A stretch of DNA of 47,095 nt from SAR202 cluster bacterium (GTDB taxonomy: Bacteria; Chloroflexota; Dehalococcoidia; Lucifugimonadales; Lucifugimonadaceae). Of the stretch, positions 33,137-42,283 are shown one piece after another (positions within the stretch are counted from its first letter, which is position 1; every line of letters begins with the position of its first letter). The stretch is from assembly GCA_008373165.1 (NCBI GenBank), contig RQOU01000056.1, positions 1 through 47,095 of the forward strand, given 5' to 3'. A program made the translations under genes and the position numbers. The notes under the pieces are model-generated. The model saw nothing but the letters and a program-made list of their open reading frames with translations. It did not search any database and was not told the origin of the DNA.

Positions 33137-34078
33137 ATGGCCACTATTGCTACCGCAGCGGAACGTTCAAATATTTCTGGTAATAGTTTGGAATTTAAGG
33201 GAGTATTCCCTGCAAACCCTACGCCTGTGAAATCTGACGGGCGTATTAACGAAAAAGCTCTTGAGAAAATTATCCAAGACAACTTGGCTCATGGCGTTGA
33301 TGGTTTTTGGATAGCGGGTTCCACAGGTGAAGGACCTGTGATGAGTGAAGTTCAGCGTGAAACTACCGCTCGGATAGCTGGTGAAACTATTTCTGGCAGA
33401 GGCCTTTCGATCATGCATGTGGGTGCAATCAGTTCTGAAAGTGCTGCCAAAGGAGCCAAGGCGGCTCGGAAATATGGCTGCGATGCGATCTGTTGTGTAC
33501 CACCTTTCTTTTTTCGTGGTGGAGATCAAATGACTATTGATCACTACAAAAGAGTTGCAGACGCATCTGATGGTCTACCTTTTTTTGTGTACAACCTTCC
33601 ACAGCTTACCCAGGTCGAGATCACTCCGGATCTTATGGAAAAAATAGTAGACGCCGTCCCTAATGTTGTAGGTCTGAAACACTCCGCAATGAATTTTGGT
33701 GATATACGTCTATTTGCTGATATGGGTTTGAAATGTTTTTCGGGAAACGGAACGCTGCCGCTTCCTGCGCTGACAATGGGAGCAGTTGGGACCGTTGATG
33801 CACCATTATCATTGGCACCCTGGCATTATGCTGAGTTGTACGATGCTTGGGAACGGGGTGATATAGAAACAGCACAACGCCTGCAAGATGGTGTCCTTGA
33901 GATTGTCAATGTAGTGCGGATGTTTGGCGCTCCTGCAGCAGTTACTAAATTGATCTTAACTGAGCGATTGGGTATTGATTGCGGCAGACCTATACCGCCC
34001 GTTACCGACCTTACAGATGAGCAGAGACTTGTTGTTCTGGCAGCGGCAAGAAATGCTGGGCTGCTTGAAGCTCCATAA
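33137..34078 (+). CDS. DapA/NanA-family aldolase or dehydratase
   Basis: A class I aldolase of the dihydrodipicolinate synthase / N-acetylneuraminate lyase family. GSTGEG (61-66) binds the keto acid's carboxylate, Y152 in VYNLPQ and the Schiff-base K181 in GLKHS are catalytic. No lysine-pathway gene is nearby, and the context is catabolic. So a sugar-acid aldolase or dehydratase (KDG aldolase, KdgD or NanA type) is as likely as DapA. The 313-residue length is usual, with a ~20-residue extra N-terminus. The ATG is preceded by GGAGG at 33124-33128. Confidence 0.85.
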   Translation: MATIATAAERSNISGNSLEFKGVFPANPTPVKSDGRINEKALEKIIQDNLAHGVDGFWIAGSTGEGPVMSEVQRETTARIAGETISGRGLSIMHVGAISSESAAKGAKAARKYGCDAICCVPPFFFRGGDQMTIDHYKRVADASDGLPFFVYNLPQLTQVEITPDLMEKIVDAVPNVVGLKHSAMNFGDIRLFADMGLKCFSGNGTLPLPALTMGAVGTVDAPLSLAPWHYAELYDAWERGDIETAQRLQDGVLEIVNVVRMFGAPAAVTKLILTERLGIDCGRPIPPVTDLTDEQRLVVLAAARNAGLLEAP

Positions 34079-34129
34079 GCTTAGCTGGTCAGGTTTAAGG
34101 CGTTTCGCCTCGCTCGTAAATAGCCTTTA

Positions 34130-35293
34130 CTACGTTCCTCGAGATATGGATTTAAATCCGAATCTTTCACGTATTGCGTCCAAGGCAAGGCTGGTATCCG
34201 AGTCGGTTTTGGAATGTGAATCCAAAAGGGACAACTGTGTTGCTCTTTGGTCTAAACCTGTGACTGATATTCCGATCAAACGGATAGATTCGTTTCTCTC
34301 ACGCATTGCGGTGAGCAAGAGCGCCTGAGCTGTTTGATAAATAGTCTGATCGCCATCACTTGGTGTTGTAAGCGTGTGCTGACGTGTGATGGTGGCAAAA
34401 TCCCTAAAACGAAGTTTGATGCTAACACCGCGAGCGACGTTTCCTGATTTTCTCAATCTTGTTCCCACGCGCTCAATCAGCTTTTTAAGTGCTACTTCCA
34501 TTTCCGATTGGCTAGATATATCTGCGTCAAACGTGGTTTCAGCGCTCATAGATTTAGCTCTCCTGGGTTCTTGAAGTGGAGTGTTATCTATCCCTTTTGC
34601 CCTCGATTTAATATGGCCAGCGCGATTCGGTCCTAGTGCTCGTCGCAACAATCCGTCGGGGGCCATCGCAACTTCGCCTAGTGTGAAGATTTTTAGATTG
34701 TTGAGGGCCTTTTCAGCCTTAGGGCCAATGCCAGGTAGATTTCGAACGGGTTGCGGAGCGAAAAATCTTTCGGCTCCTATTTGTTCAATTTGGAAAATTC
34801 CATCGGGCTTAGCGTATTCAGTGCAGACTTTGGCGACCAACTTGTTAGGACCTATACCAATAGAAACTGGTAAGCCGATACTATCCCGGATGTTTTGTCT
34901 TATTGTTTCAGCAGCCCCTATGGGCGGTCCGTAGATCTCTTTTGTACCTGACATATCCAAATACGCCTCATCTATGCTCACCGATAATACGGTTGGCGAG
35001 TATCGTCGAAGAATATGCATAAATTTTTTTGAGACTTCACTATACAAAGAGTGATTTCCTGGCAAGAAATATCCTTGTGGGCAGAGTTTGCGAGCGATGG
35101 TTGTCGGTTGTGCAGAGTGAACCCCGAACTCTCGTGCTTCGTAGGAAGCGGTCGCAACCACTCCACGTGGACCCATGCCACCAACAATTACCGGTTTACC
35201 GAGTAGAGAATGGTCATACTGGCGCTCAACCTCCACATAGAAAGCGTCGAGGTCAGCGTGGAAAATTGTGCTTGTGGAATTCCCTTGTTTCAT
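34130..35293 (-). CDS. dinB: DNA polymerase IV (Y family)
   Basis: DinB copies damaged DNA and bypasses lesions. Catalytic acids are D14 (HADLDAFY), and D108 and E109 (SIDEAYLD). A steric-gate region follows the first motif, then helix-hairpin-helix at about 175-190 (LPGIGPKAEKAL), and the little-finger domain to residue 387. No clear beta-clamp peptide was assigned, although QLSLLD near the end (about 360-365) fits the clamp-binding pattern. ATG start. No LexA-like box was identified upstream. Confidence 0.95.
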   Translation of the reverse strand: MKQGNSTSTIFHADLDAFYVEVERQYDHSLLGKPVIVGGMGPRGVVATASYEAREFGVHSAQPTTIARKLCPQGYFLPGNHSLYSEVSKKFMHILRRYSPTVLSVSIDEAYLDMSGTKEIYGPPIGAAETIRQNIRDSIGLPVSIGIGPNKLVAKVCTEYAKPDGIFQIEQIGAERFFAPQPVRNLPGIGPKAEKALNNLKIFTLGEVAMAPDGLLRRALGPNRAGHIKSRAKGIDNTPLQEPRRAKSMSAETTFDADISSQSEMEVALKKLIERVGTRLRKSGNVARGVSIKLRFRDFATITRQHTLTTPSDGDQTIYQTAQALLLTAMRERNESIRLIGISVTGLDQRATQLSLLDSHSKTDSDTSLALDAIRERFGFKSISRGT

Positions 35294-35366
35294 GCTTGCA
35301 GGTTAGCACGTGCATTTTATTTATTTAAAAATTTTGGCAAACACTGGAGCACATATAACCCCGAGA

Positions 35367-35831
35367 TCAGCGCAGATTGTGAATTTGACGGAATGTGTTG
35401 GCCATTTCCACCGCCGTATCGGCGTAATCGTTTGCCTGGGTTATTCTAGAAATCGCCTGATCCGTATCATCTGTCGTCAAAACACCGAATATGATCGGTT
35501 TACCTGAGTCGTCTCCTGCCCGTGCAATTCCGTCTGTTGCAGCGCGAGCTATATGTTCATAGTGATCAGTGTCACCACGTATCACTACTCCAATACAAAT
35601 TACGGCATCAACATCGCCGCGCTCTGCCAGACGACGTGCAGTTAGCGATAATTCAAAAGAGCCGGCAGTTCGAGCTACGATGATATTCTCGTCTGGCACC
35701 CCAAGTGATGATAGGCGTTTTAAGGCGATTTCCAGCATCTGATCGGTCATGTAGCTGTTAAACCGCGCGGCTACTACAGCGATTCCAAGTTCTGCACCTT
35801 CAAGTTCTTGATCGATGATTCGAGGCGTCAT
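35367..35831 (-). CDS. ribH: 6,7-dimethyl-8-ribityllumazine synthase
   Basis: RibH joins the ribitylamino-uracil product with dihydroxybutanone phosphate to make lumazine, the step before riboflavin. The 154-residue protein has the substrate loops VVAARFNSYMTDQ (about 18-30) and TAGSFEL. GVVIRGDTDHYEHI (~82-95) holds the catalytic His. Its ATG overlaps the ribBA stop by one base (TGATG), so the two are translationally coupled. It is the last gene of the operon ribD-ribE-ribBA-ribH. Confidence 0.97.
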   Translation of the reverse strand: MTPRIIDQELEGAELGIAVVAARFNSYMTDQMLEIALKRLSSLGVPDENIIVARTAGSFELSLTARRLAERGDVDAVICIGVVIRGDTDHYEHIARAATDGIARAGDDSGKPIIFGVLTTDDTDQAISRITQANDYADTAVEMANTFRQIHNLR

Positions 35832-37099
35832 CAGTTTGCAGTTTCTTTTTTATGCGGTGGATCAATCTCTAGATCATGTCCCATTTTCTCGACCTTGGTT
35901 TTCATGTAAAAACGATTTTCATCGTTGATGGGTGCCTTAAGTGGAATCTGTTCCAACATTTCGAGTCCGAAACCTTGAAGGCCCACAACCTTCTTTGGAT
36001 TATTCGTTAATAGGTTAAATCTTCGAACCCCTAAATCACGAAGAATCTGGGCTCCGACGCCATACCTCCTAAGATCCATTGGGAAGCCAAGGTGAAGATT
36101 CGCCTCTACGGTATCTAAACCTTTGTCTTGTAATTCATATGCTTTTAATTTGTTTAGCAGGCCGATTCCGCGTCCTTCCTGTCGCATATAAACCAGTACA
36201 CCCCGACCGTGGTCCGATATGGTCTTGAGTGCCATATTGACTTGATCCCCACAATCGCACCTGGTACTTCCAAAGACATGTCCCGTGAGGCATTCAGATT
36301 CGACGCGTACGATTACTGGTTCAGAGTCATCTATATCTCCCATGTACACCGCGATATGTTCTGAGGCGTCAACAACGCTGTCGTATGCAACTGCGGTAAA
36401 GACTCCATAGTCCGTTGGGAGGCGTGCTTCAGCGCCACGTTCTACGAGTTTTTCATGACTCATTCTGTAGGCAATTACATCTGCGATCGCAACTATTGGG
36501 AAGTCGTATTTTTTTGCTACCTCTTCAAGCTGCGGTCGTCTTGCCATAGTTCCATCCGGGTTCAATATTTCGCAGATGACTGCGGATGGATATTTACCTG
36601 CAAGATTGACCAGGTCTACTGAGCCTTCAGTGTGGCCGGTTCTGACAAGGACGCCACCTTCCTCATAGCGCAAGGGGAACACGTGGCCGGGCTGTACAAA
36701 ATCACTGGGACTGGACTGTTTATCTACAAGTAGTCGAATTGTATGAGCTCGATCAGCTGAAGAAATCCCTGTGGTTATCCCGTTTGCGGCATCTACGGTA
36801 ACCGTGAAAGCGGTTCGGTGAGCAGCCGTGTTATTTTGAACTTGTAGCGGCAGGTTAAGGCGGTCAAGATCATCTCCTAACATTGGAGTGCATATTAGGC
36901 CGCGTGCCTCTAACATCATGAGAGTGATATTGTCCGCTGTGGCATCTTCGGATGCCATGACCATATCACCCTCGTTTTCGCGATCTTCGTCATCGACGAG
37001 TATCACGATCCCACCCTTTTTGATCTGCTCTATTCCTCGTTCGACATCCAAAATGGATTTGGCATCAACGATGTCTGGTATGTTGGGATTAATTGGCAT
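35831..37099 (-). CDS. ribBA: Bifunctional RibBA: dihydroxybutanone phosphate synthase / GTP cyclohydrolase II
   Basis: Two riboflavin-pathway enzymes in one chain. The N-terminal RibB domain (1-~210) has VDDEDRENEGD (metal and catalytic acids). The C-terminal RibA domain (from ~215) binds zinc with GSTRCDCGDQ and a preceding Cys (ECLTGHVFG), and contains the YMRQEGRGIGL motif. 422 residues is the expected size of fused RibBA. It lies three bases after the ribE stop. Confidence 0.97.
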   Translation of the reverse strand: MPINPNIPDIVDAKSILDVERGIEQIKKGGIVILVDDEDRENEGDMVMASEDATADNITLMMLEARGLICTPMLGDDLDRLNLPLQVQNNTAAHRTAFTVTVDAANGITTGISSADRAHTIRLLVDKQSSPSDFVQPGHVFPLRYEEGGVLVRTGHTEGSVDLVNLAGKYPSAVICEILNPDGTMARRPQLEEVAKKYDFPIVAIADVIAYRMSHEKLVERGAEARLPTDYGVFTAVAYDSVVDASEHIAVYMGDIDDSEPVIVRVESECLTGHVFGSTRCDCGDQVNMALKTISDHGRGVLVYMRQEGRGIGLLNKLKAYELQDKGLDTVEANLHLGFPMDLRRYGVGAQILRDLGVRRFNLLTNNPKKVVGLQGFGLEMLEQIPLKAPINDENRFYMKTKVEKMGHDLEIDPPHKKETAN

Positions 37100-37102
37100 T
37101 GT

Positions 37103-37705
37103 TCAGTTTGAAAAAGGGTTTCTGTAAGGTTCGAGCAACTTTGAAATGTATTTTGCTGTCACATCTACTTCTAGGTTGACCTGTGAGCCCTTTGAAAGTT
37201 TATGGAAGGTTGTGTTTTCAAGAGTGTAAGGGATTATTGCAATGCTGAATGTATTGCCAGTACAACTTGCGACTGTGAGACTGGTTCCATTCACGGTGAT
37301 GAAGCCTTTTTCAACGATGCTGCCAATTATATTCTGATCTGCTTCGATTACTACCAGATTTGAGTTGGCATCCCCAGTTATTGACCGTACGGTCCCGACA
37401 CCGTCAACGTGTCCCTGGACCATATGCCCACCTACTCGATCACCATAGCGTAGAGCTCGTTCCAGATTCACGTGATCTCCAGGAATTAGGTTGTCGAAAT
37501 TTGTTCGAGATCGGGTTTCGGGTACCGTTTCCACTGTGAAAGTGCAGTTTGTCTTTGAGATTTCGAGCACTGTGAGACATGCTCCGTCTATCATGATCGA
37601 TTGTGATATTTTTAAGTCGTCCAGGACTTGTGTGGCCTCGATCACCAGTGTTTCACCGTTGTATGAATCAACTGTACCTATTTCTTCAATTATTCCCGAA
37701 AACAT
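37103..37705 (-). CDS. ribE: Riboflavin synthase alpha chain
   Basis: Riboflavin synthase converts two lumazines to riboflavin. The protein is a tandem of two similar lumazine-binding barrels. It starts MFSGIIEEIG, as the family does, and the second half repeats the pattern from about residue 95 (VQGHVDGVGTV). The two barrels are about 200 residues together. I start at the canonical MFSGII ATG rather than a longer frame, which would overlap ribD. ribD ends four bases upstream. Confidence 0.96.
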   Translation of the reverse strand: MFSGIIEEIGTVDSYNGETLVIEATQVLDDLKISQSIMIDGACLTVLEISKTNCTFTVETVPETRSRTNFDNLIPGDHVNLERALRYGDRVGGHMVQGHVDGVGTVRSITGDANSNLVVIEADQNIIGSIVEKGFITVNGTSLTVASCTGNTFSIAIIPYTLENTTFHKLSKGSQVNLEVDVTAKYISKLLEPYRNPFSN

Positions 37706-37709
37706 TGAT

Positions 37710-38861
37710 TTATTCTGCCTTAGGCGTGTAGTTCGAGGCAATTTTCGTATTTGAGGAAACGTAACCTTCGACTAGGATATCGCCGTCTATAAGGCTATGG
37801 GATACTCGGTCAAGCGATAGGGCATTGCTAAGACTTTCGATTCCTTGTCCACCGATCGCACCCATAGCATCCTCACCACCAATAATTATGGGCGCAATGA
37901 ACGCTGTAACTTTATTCACATGATTACCGTTGATAAATGCTCCTGTGAGTTCAGCCCCAGCCTCTATCATGACGTCATGTAGTCCTCTCGCTCCCAATGC
38001 CTCGATTATGATTGATAAGTTGGCCTTACCGTTTTCGCCTGAGGCTTTGAGAATAGTGACAGAATCTGTTGGCGGCTTAACGTCGACGTCATCCCTTACT
38101 ACCCATAGAATTTCGCCTGGTTCCTTTAATAGACGAACTGATGCAGGCATTTGACCATGGCTGTCGATCACTACCCTCAAGGCTGGTCGCCCAGTAGCAT
38201 TTCCAAGGTGATCCCGTGCGGTAAGTCGTGGATTGTCCGAAAGTAATGTTCCAATCCCAGTGATCAATGCATCTGACTGGCGGCGCATCTCGTGAACCCT
38301 CTCACGAGATTTCTCATTGGTTATCCATTGTGAGTCACCTGTACGAGTGGCGATTTTTCCATCAAGACTGGCAGCAAATTTTAGAGTTACCATCGGGAGC
38401 CCGGTTTTTACATGGTGGGCGAATCCTTCGATCAGACGCTCGGCCTCTGATCTTTGTTTTGTCGAACATTCTCTTATGACCTCAATGCCAGACGCTGCAA
38501 GTTGTCGGTATCCGTTTCCTGAAACTCTCGGATTAGGATCTTCCAATGGAGATACAACCCTTGTTATTCCAGAGTTGATGATGGCCTCTGTGCAGGGAGC
38601 AGCAAATCCTTGAAATGCATGTGGCTCGAGAGAACAGTAGATAGTTGCACCTTTTGTTTGATGCCCGGCTTTCGATAAAGCGATCGGCTCAGCGTGCTGT
38701 CCTGGTCTTCGCTGAGTAGCCCCTTCTCCAATGACGGCGCCATTTTTTACGACCACTGCACCTACCGCCGGTCGCGGTGCGACTCCGCCTTTTACTTGCC
38801 TGGCAAGTTCTAATGCTCGATCCAACGGGTTATTGATGGCGCTACCGCTCAAGGGTTTCAA
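37710..38861 (-). CDS. ribD: RibD: pyrimidine deaminase/reductase with an altered deaminase zinc site
   Basis: RibD carries the deaminase and reductase steps after GTP cyclohydrolase II. The reductase domain (from ~150) looks complete: LKFAASLDGKIAT, DALITGIGTLLSDNP and a late VMIEAGAEL. The deaminase half keeps HAE (H56, E58) and C90, but the normal EPCSHxGxTPPC motif reads EPHAFQGFAAPC (79-90). Thus the first zinc Cys is His81 and the phosphate-contacting residues are lost. The usual PNPxVG near the start reads PRPAVG (30-34). The deaminase may be weak, altered or dead. The start is TTG. It follows the SIMPL gene by 17 bases and precedes ribE by four. Confidence 0.93.
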   Translation of the reverse strand: MKPLSGSAINNPLDRALELARQVKGGVAPRPAVGAVVVKNGAVIGEGATQRRPGQHAEPIALSKAGHQTKGATIYCSLEPHAFQGFAAPCTEAIINSGITRVVSPLEDPNPRVSGNGYRQLAASGIEVIRECSTKQRSEAERLIEGFAHHVKTGLPMVTLKFAASLDGKIATRTGDSQWITNEKSRERVHEMRRQSDALITGIGTLLSDNPRLTARDHLGNATGRPALRVVIDSHGQMPASVRLLKEPGEILWVVRDDVDVKPPTDSVTILKASGENGKANLSIIIEALGARGLHDVMIEAGAELTGAFINGNHVNKVTAFIAPIIIGGEDAMGAIGGQGIESLSNALSLDRVSHSLIDGDILVEGYVSSNTKIASNYTPKAE

Positions 38862-38878
38862 ATCCTATTCGAGTTTTG

Positions 38879-39847
38879 TTAATCAGCTATTGCGAACATA
38901 GCTTGAACTGTGACGGAGATTATGACGTCTCCTCCAGATATGGGTGATGGAGCAAATGCTTCAGCCATCATTGGTGCTGACCGCATGCCTGTATCGTAGC
39001 TCATCGCCATTGGGGCCGAACCACTTAATTCTGTTAGGTAAACGAGTTGCCCGAGCGTTACTCCCATTGCGCGGGCATAGAGATCTGCTCTTGCTGCTGC
39101 ATCAGCTGCCGCTTCTTCTCGGATCTGCCTACTAAAAATTGATGGGTCGTCTACTGTGAACTGGATTGAATTGACTCTAATCAGGTCGCCTCCAGTTGAT
39201 GCTGCATTATCGATGACAGCTCCCAATTCATCGATATCGCGTACGGTCACTTGTACAGTGTTGTTGACGGTGTAGCCCACAATACGAGGTTCACTATGGA
39301 CACCAAGGGAGTCTGAAACCTCAATCCACCTGGTCTGAGGATAGATGCTGAATTGGGTAGTGACAATGTCGTCCTGGTTGACTCCTTTTTCTTCGATAGC
39401 TCTCACGACCTTACTCATAGCTGTAGCCGCTATGTTCCGTGCTTTTGTAACTGACTCTTCTCGTACTTCTACACCGATTGAAACCTTAGCAATGTCTGCT
39501 GGAATCTCAATGGTAGCTTGCCCACTGACCCATATTCCAGAGTTAGATAAGCCGGCCTGGTTGGGGGACGTAGATCCACTAGCGTTTGCGCGATAAGAAG
39601 TAGGGGGGCTTGAAATAAAACCACTCGATATCGGACCTTCCGGTAGGCCCATCGATGTGACAACAGAACCAAGGGTAGCGTTATCTGTTATTGGCCTTGG
39701 ATCAGTGATGGGTTCGATGATTGACGCATGGTTGTCATCTGAATTTTTGACTGGAGCATTGTTACAAGCAGCCACAACCACCAAAAAAATAGCAATTCCT
39801 GCGACATGTAACCACCTAATCGGTATGGCGGTATTGGTTGCGCGCAT
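38879..39847 (-). CDS. SIMPL-domain (DUF541) lipoprotein
   Basis: A secreted protein with a lipoprotein signal: a hydrophobic segment (residues 10-26) ends in VVAAC with the lipidated Cys at 28. The SIMPL/DUF541 domain begins near residue 105 (GIWVSGQATIEIPADIAKVSIG) and continues to the end, with the VGYTVNNTVQVTVRDI pattern of the family. SIMPL proteins such as YggE are periplasmic or outer-face proteins with roles in stress that are poorly defined. AAGGAG seven bases ahead supports the ATG. It leads the riboflavin operon, only 17 bases from ribD. Confidence 0.88.
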   Translation of the reverse strand: MRATNTAIPIRWLHVAGIAIFLVVVAACNNAPVKNSDDNHASIIEPITDPRPITDNATLGSVVTSMGLPEGPISSGFISSPPTSYRANASGSTSPNQAGLSNSGIWVSGQATIEIPADIAKVSIGVEVREESVTKARNIAATAMSKVVRAIEEKGVNQDDIVTTQFSIYPQTRWIEVSDSLGVHSEPRIVGYTVNNTVQVTVRDIDELGAVIDNAASTGGDLIRVNSIQFTVDDPSIFSRQIREEAAADAAARADLYARAMGVTLGQLVYLTELSGSAPMAMSYDTGMRSAPMMAEAFAPSPISGGDVIISVTVQAMFAIAD

Positions 39848-40125
39848 TAATCGACTCCTTGAAAGCTTTATTGCATGGTCGTATACAGTCAGTTGCGATC
39901 GCTCGATTCTTCTATTTTATTTCCATTTACCTTACGCTGAGTTACCAATAATTATTTCACTTCCGATTATTTGGAATTTAATCTTTAATACCGCAAAGCT
40001 GCACTGAGGAATTATCGTCAAGAAAAATCTAAAGATATGACTTTAATATTACGGCGTAATGTCCGTCGGTTATATTTATAGTCAGGACAAGGTTTCAGAC
40101 GTCTAAGAAGAATTTTCTTTAATCA
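39848..40125. other. Divergent intergenic region between the SIMPL gene and lepB
   Basis: 278 AT-rich bases between divergent genes, the likely promoter region for both the SIMPL-rib operon and lepB. I searched for the FMN riboswitch (RFN element) expected near rib genes and saw no matching conserved bases. An 8-base palindrome GCGATCGC occurs at 39895-39902. No promoter with good -35 and -10 boxes could be assigned with confidence. Confidence 0.45.
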
Positions 40126-40674
40126 ATGCGCTCAGCTATCAGAGATACATGTGAAACGATCATCACTGCGGTGGTCATATTTCTTGTTCTTCAAGGGTCT
40201 ACCCAAAATTTTCTTATAGAGGGTTCTTCTATGGAACCAACCTTAATTCAAAATCAGCGTCTTCTAGTCAACAAGTTTATTTATGTACAGGCGCCTTTCA
40301 GCTTGTTTGGGAATGAGAATTATTTGTTCGATGGGCCTAAGCGAGGAGATATCGTGGTGTTCCATCCTCCGTCGGGTTCTAAAACGGACTTTGTCAAAAG
40401 AATCATTGGCGTACCTGGCGATCTCATAGACATAGACAATGAGTTTGTATATGTAAACGGTGAAAAAACAGAATGGGTTGATGCCATTACATCTAGGCGT
40501 AGAAGTGACGGATATTATCCCGTGGAAGTTCCGCCGGGGTCATACTACGTGCTTGGTGATAACCGCCGTATTTCCGTTGATTCTCGTAATTGGGAATTCG
40601 TGTCATCAGATGAATTAGTGGGCCGTGCCTGGGCAATTTTGTGGCCGACATCTGACTTTCAAATTTTTGGTTAA
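40126..40674 (+). CDS. lepB: Signal peptidase I
   Basis: LepB cleaves signal peptides from exported proteins at the outer face of the membrane. A single N-terminal membrane helix (about 9-25) leads into IEGSSMEPTL, with nucleophile S35. The general base is K91 in DFVKRIIGVPGD. The terminal box is VLGDNRRISVDSR. At 182 residues it is of the compact Gram-positive or Chloroflexota-like size. The stop codon overlaps the stop of the convergent GMC gene within the bases TTAA (40671-40674). Confidence 0.96.
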   Translation: MRSAIRDTCETIITAVVIFLVLQGSTQNFLIEGSSMEPTLIQNQRLLVNKFIYVQAPFSLFGNENYLFDGPKRGDIVVFHPPSGSKTDFVKRIIGVPGDLIDIDNEFVYVNGEKTEWVDAITSRRRSDGYYPVEVPPGSYYVLGDNRRISVDSRNWEFVSSDELVGRAWAILWPTSDFQIFG

Positions 40675-42263
40675 CTGTTTCGTTTGTCGACCTGGTCATT
40701 GCCCAGTTCGCAAAATTTTTGGTCCTCGGTTTTTTGGGCCATCATAAAGGATGCTATGCGCTCTCCGATCATGATTGCAGGCGAGTTTGTATTGGCTCGT
40801 GGGCAGTCGGGCATGATGGAGATGTCAGCGATGGTCAAACCTTCGATTCCGTGCACCCTGCCGTATTGATTTACAACTGACATAGTATCTTCTTGCGATC
40901 CCATTTTTGCGGTGCAGGAAATATGGTGCATTGTGCTGACACGCTTCAGCATCCAATTGTTCAAGGACTCATCTGATTCAAGATCTGGTTTTAGCGGATC
41001 GATAAGGTCTTTGAAGATCCCATGAAATGCTGCATGTCTGCCAAATTCGATATGCATGTGAATAGCGTCGCGCATCCTTGACAGATCATATGGATGATTT
41101 AGTAATCGGTAGTCTAGCGCTGGTTGTTGAAAAGGATTATTGGAATTTAATCTAAGTTCACCGGATGCTTTGGCTAAGTAAAGACCGGCACTCATCATGA
41201 ATTCTCTTTTTGGTGAATCCCATCGCATCACGGCAATCATGTCGTTTCGGAATGGGGAACCTCGTGCGGTATAACGTAGGGCGACTTTTTGTGGGCCTAT
41301 TTTGACATCGGGCATCGAGAAATTATCATCGGCGCTCCATCGTACGTGGACAGATGGATGATCACGGAGGTTTTGCCCAACACCTGGCATGTCGTTAACA
41401 ACCGTGATACCTGCATTTTCTAATTGTTTGGCAGGGCCAATACCAGAGAGCATCAGGAGATGTGGGGTGCCGATAGAACCTGCACTTAACACGACTTCTT
41501 CTGCATTGACCTGGATGGAAGATCCAGCTTTTTGGTACTCCACTCCAACAGCACGCTTGCCATTAAGCAAAATGCGCGTGGTGTGGCTATCTGGTGAGAT
41601 CGTAAAGTTAGGGCGATCGCGTGCCATTGTTAGGTATCCGATTGCGGTACTCCACCGAATACCATCAGGGTTGTTTAGCGGTAGAGGTCCGACTCCGCTT
41701 GAGGCAGGGTGGTTATGATCATCGGTGTGTGGAAAACCAGCCGTGGTGGCTGCTTCGATGAATGCTGACTGATCGTCGGCAAGCTCATCCGGTTGGTAAC
41801 GACGAACTACTATTGGACCCTCGTTACCGTGATAGTGATTCGTGACATCCAGATCGTTTTCGAGTTTCTTTAGAAATGGAAGAATTTTCTCAAAAGACCA
41901 TTCGTCATTACCTTCGTCGACCCAATAATCAAAGTCTTCTGGGATCGCTCGTAGGTAGACTTGTCCGTTGATTGCACTGGTGCCTCCGGTTATCTTCCCT
42001 CGCGGTACTGGCATGTCCTTATAAAATGGCGTGGCTTTCGCGGTTAATCCCCAGTTGTGGTCACTGTCAGGATCTATTGCCATATCAGCTCCGGTAGCGT
42101 GTCCTTGTCTGATTTCGTCCGGTAGCTCGTCGATGTTCGGATAATCGTGTCCTGCTTCGATTAACAGTACCCGGCGAGAAGGATCTTCAGATAGACGGGT
42201 CGCCAAGGCAGCCCCGGCAGATCCCGCACCAACGACAATTACATCGTATTTCGGGTTCGCCAT
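40671..42263 (-). CDS. GMC-family FAD oxidoreductase (choline-dehydrogenase-like)
   Basis: A flavin-dependent alcohol dehydrogenase or oxidase. FAD binds at VVGAGSAGA just after the start, with ATRLSED and LLIEAG following. The PS00623-type GGTSAINGQVYLR motif is present, and the C-terminal catalytic His lies in TMHHISCTAKMG. I choose the internal ATG (MANPKYD), which sits at the normal distance before the FAD motif and 20 bases after the amidohydrolase stop; the longer frame would overlap that gene. The substrate is an unknown alcohol, probably linked to the upstream amidohydrolase. Confidence 0.9.
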   Translation of the reverse strand: MANPKYDVIVVGAGSAGAALATRLSEDPSRRVLLIEAGHDYPNIDELPDEIRQGHATGADMAIDPDSDHNWGLTAKATPFYKDMPVPRGKITGGTSAINGQVYLRAIPEDFDYWVDEGNDEWSFEKILPFLKKLENDLDVTNHYHGNEGPIVVRRYQPDELADDQSAFIEAATTAGFPHTDDHNHPASSGVGPLPLNNPDGIRWSTAIGYLTMARDRPNFTISPDSHTTRILLNGKRAVGVEYQKAGSSIQVNAEEVVLSAGSIGTPHLLMLSGIGPAKQLENAGITVVNDMPGVGQNLRDHPSVHVRWSADDNFSMPDVKIGPQKVALRYTARGSPFRNDMIAVMRWDSPKREFMMSAGLYLAKASGELRLNSNNPFQQPALDYRLLNHPYDLSRMRDAIHMHIEFGRHAAFHGIFKDLIDPLKPDLESDESLNNWMLKRVSTMHHISCTAKMGSQEDTMSVVNQYGRVHGIEGLTIADISIMPDCPRANTNSPAIMIGERIASFMMAQKTEDQKFCELGNDQVDKRNS

Positions 42264-42283
42264 CAAGCGGAATATCCTTGAAC

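Noticed and set aside
39848-40125. Possible FMN riboswitch before the riboflavin operon
   Set aside because: The conserved RFN bases could not be found on either strand by eye.
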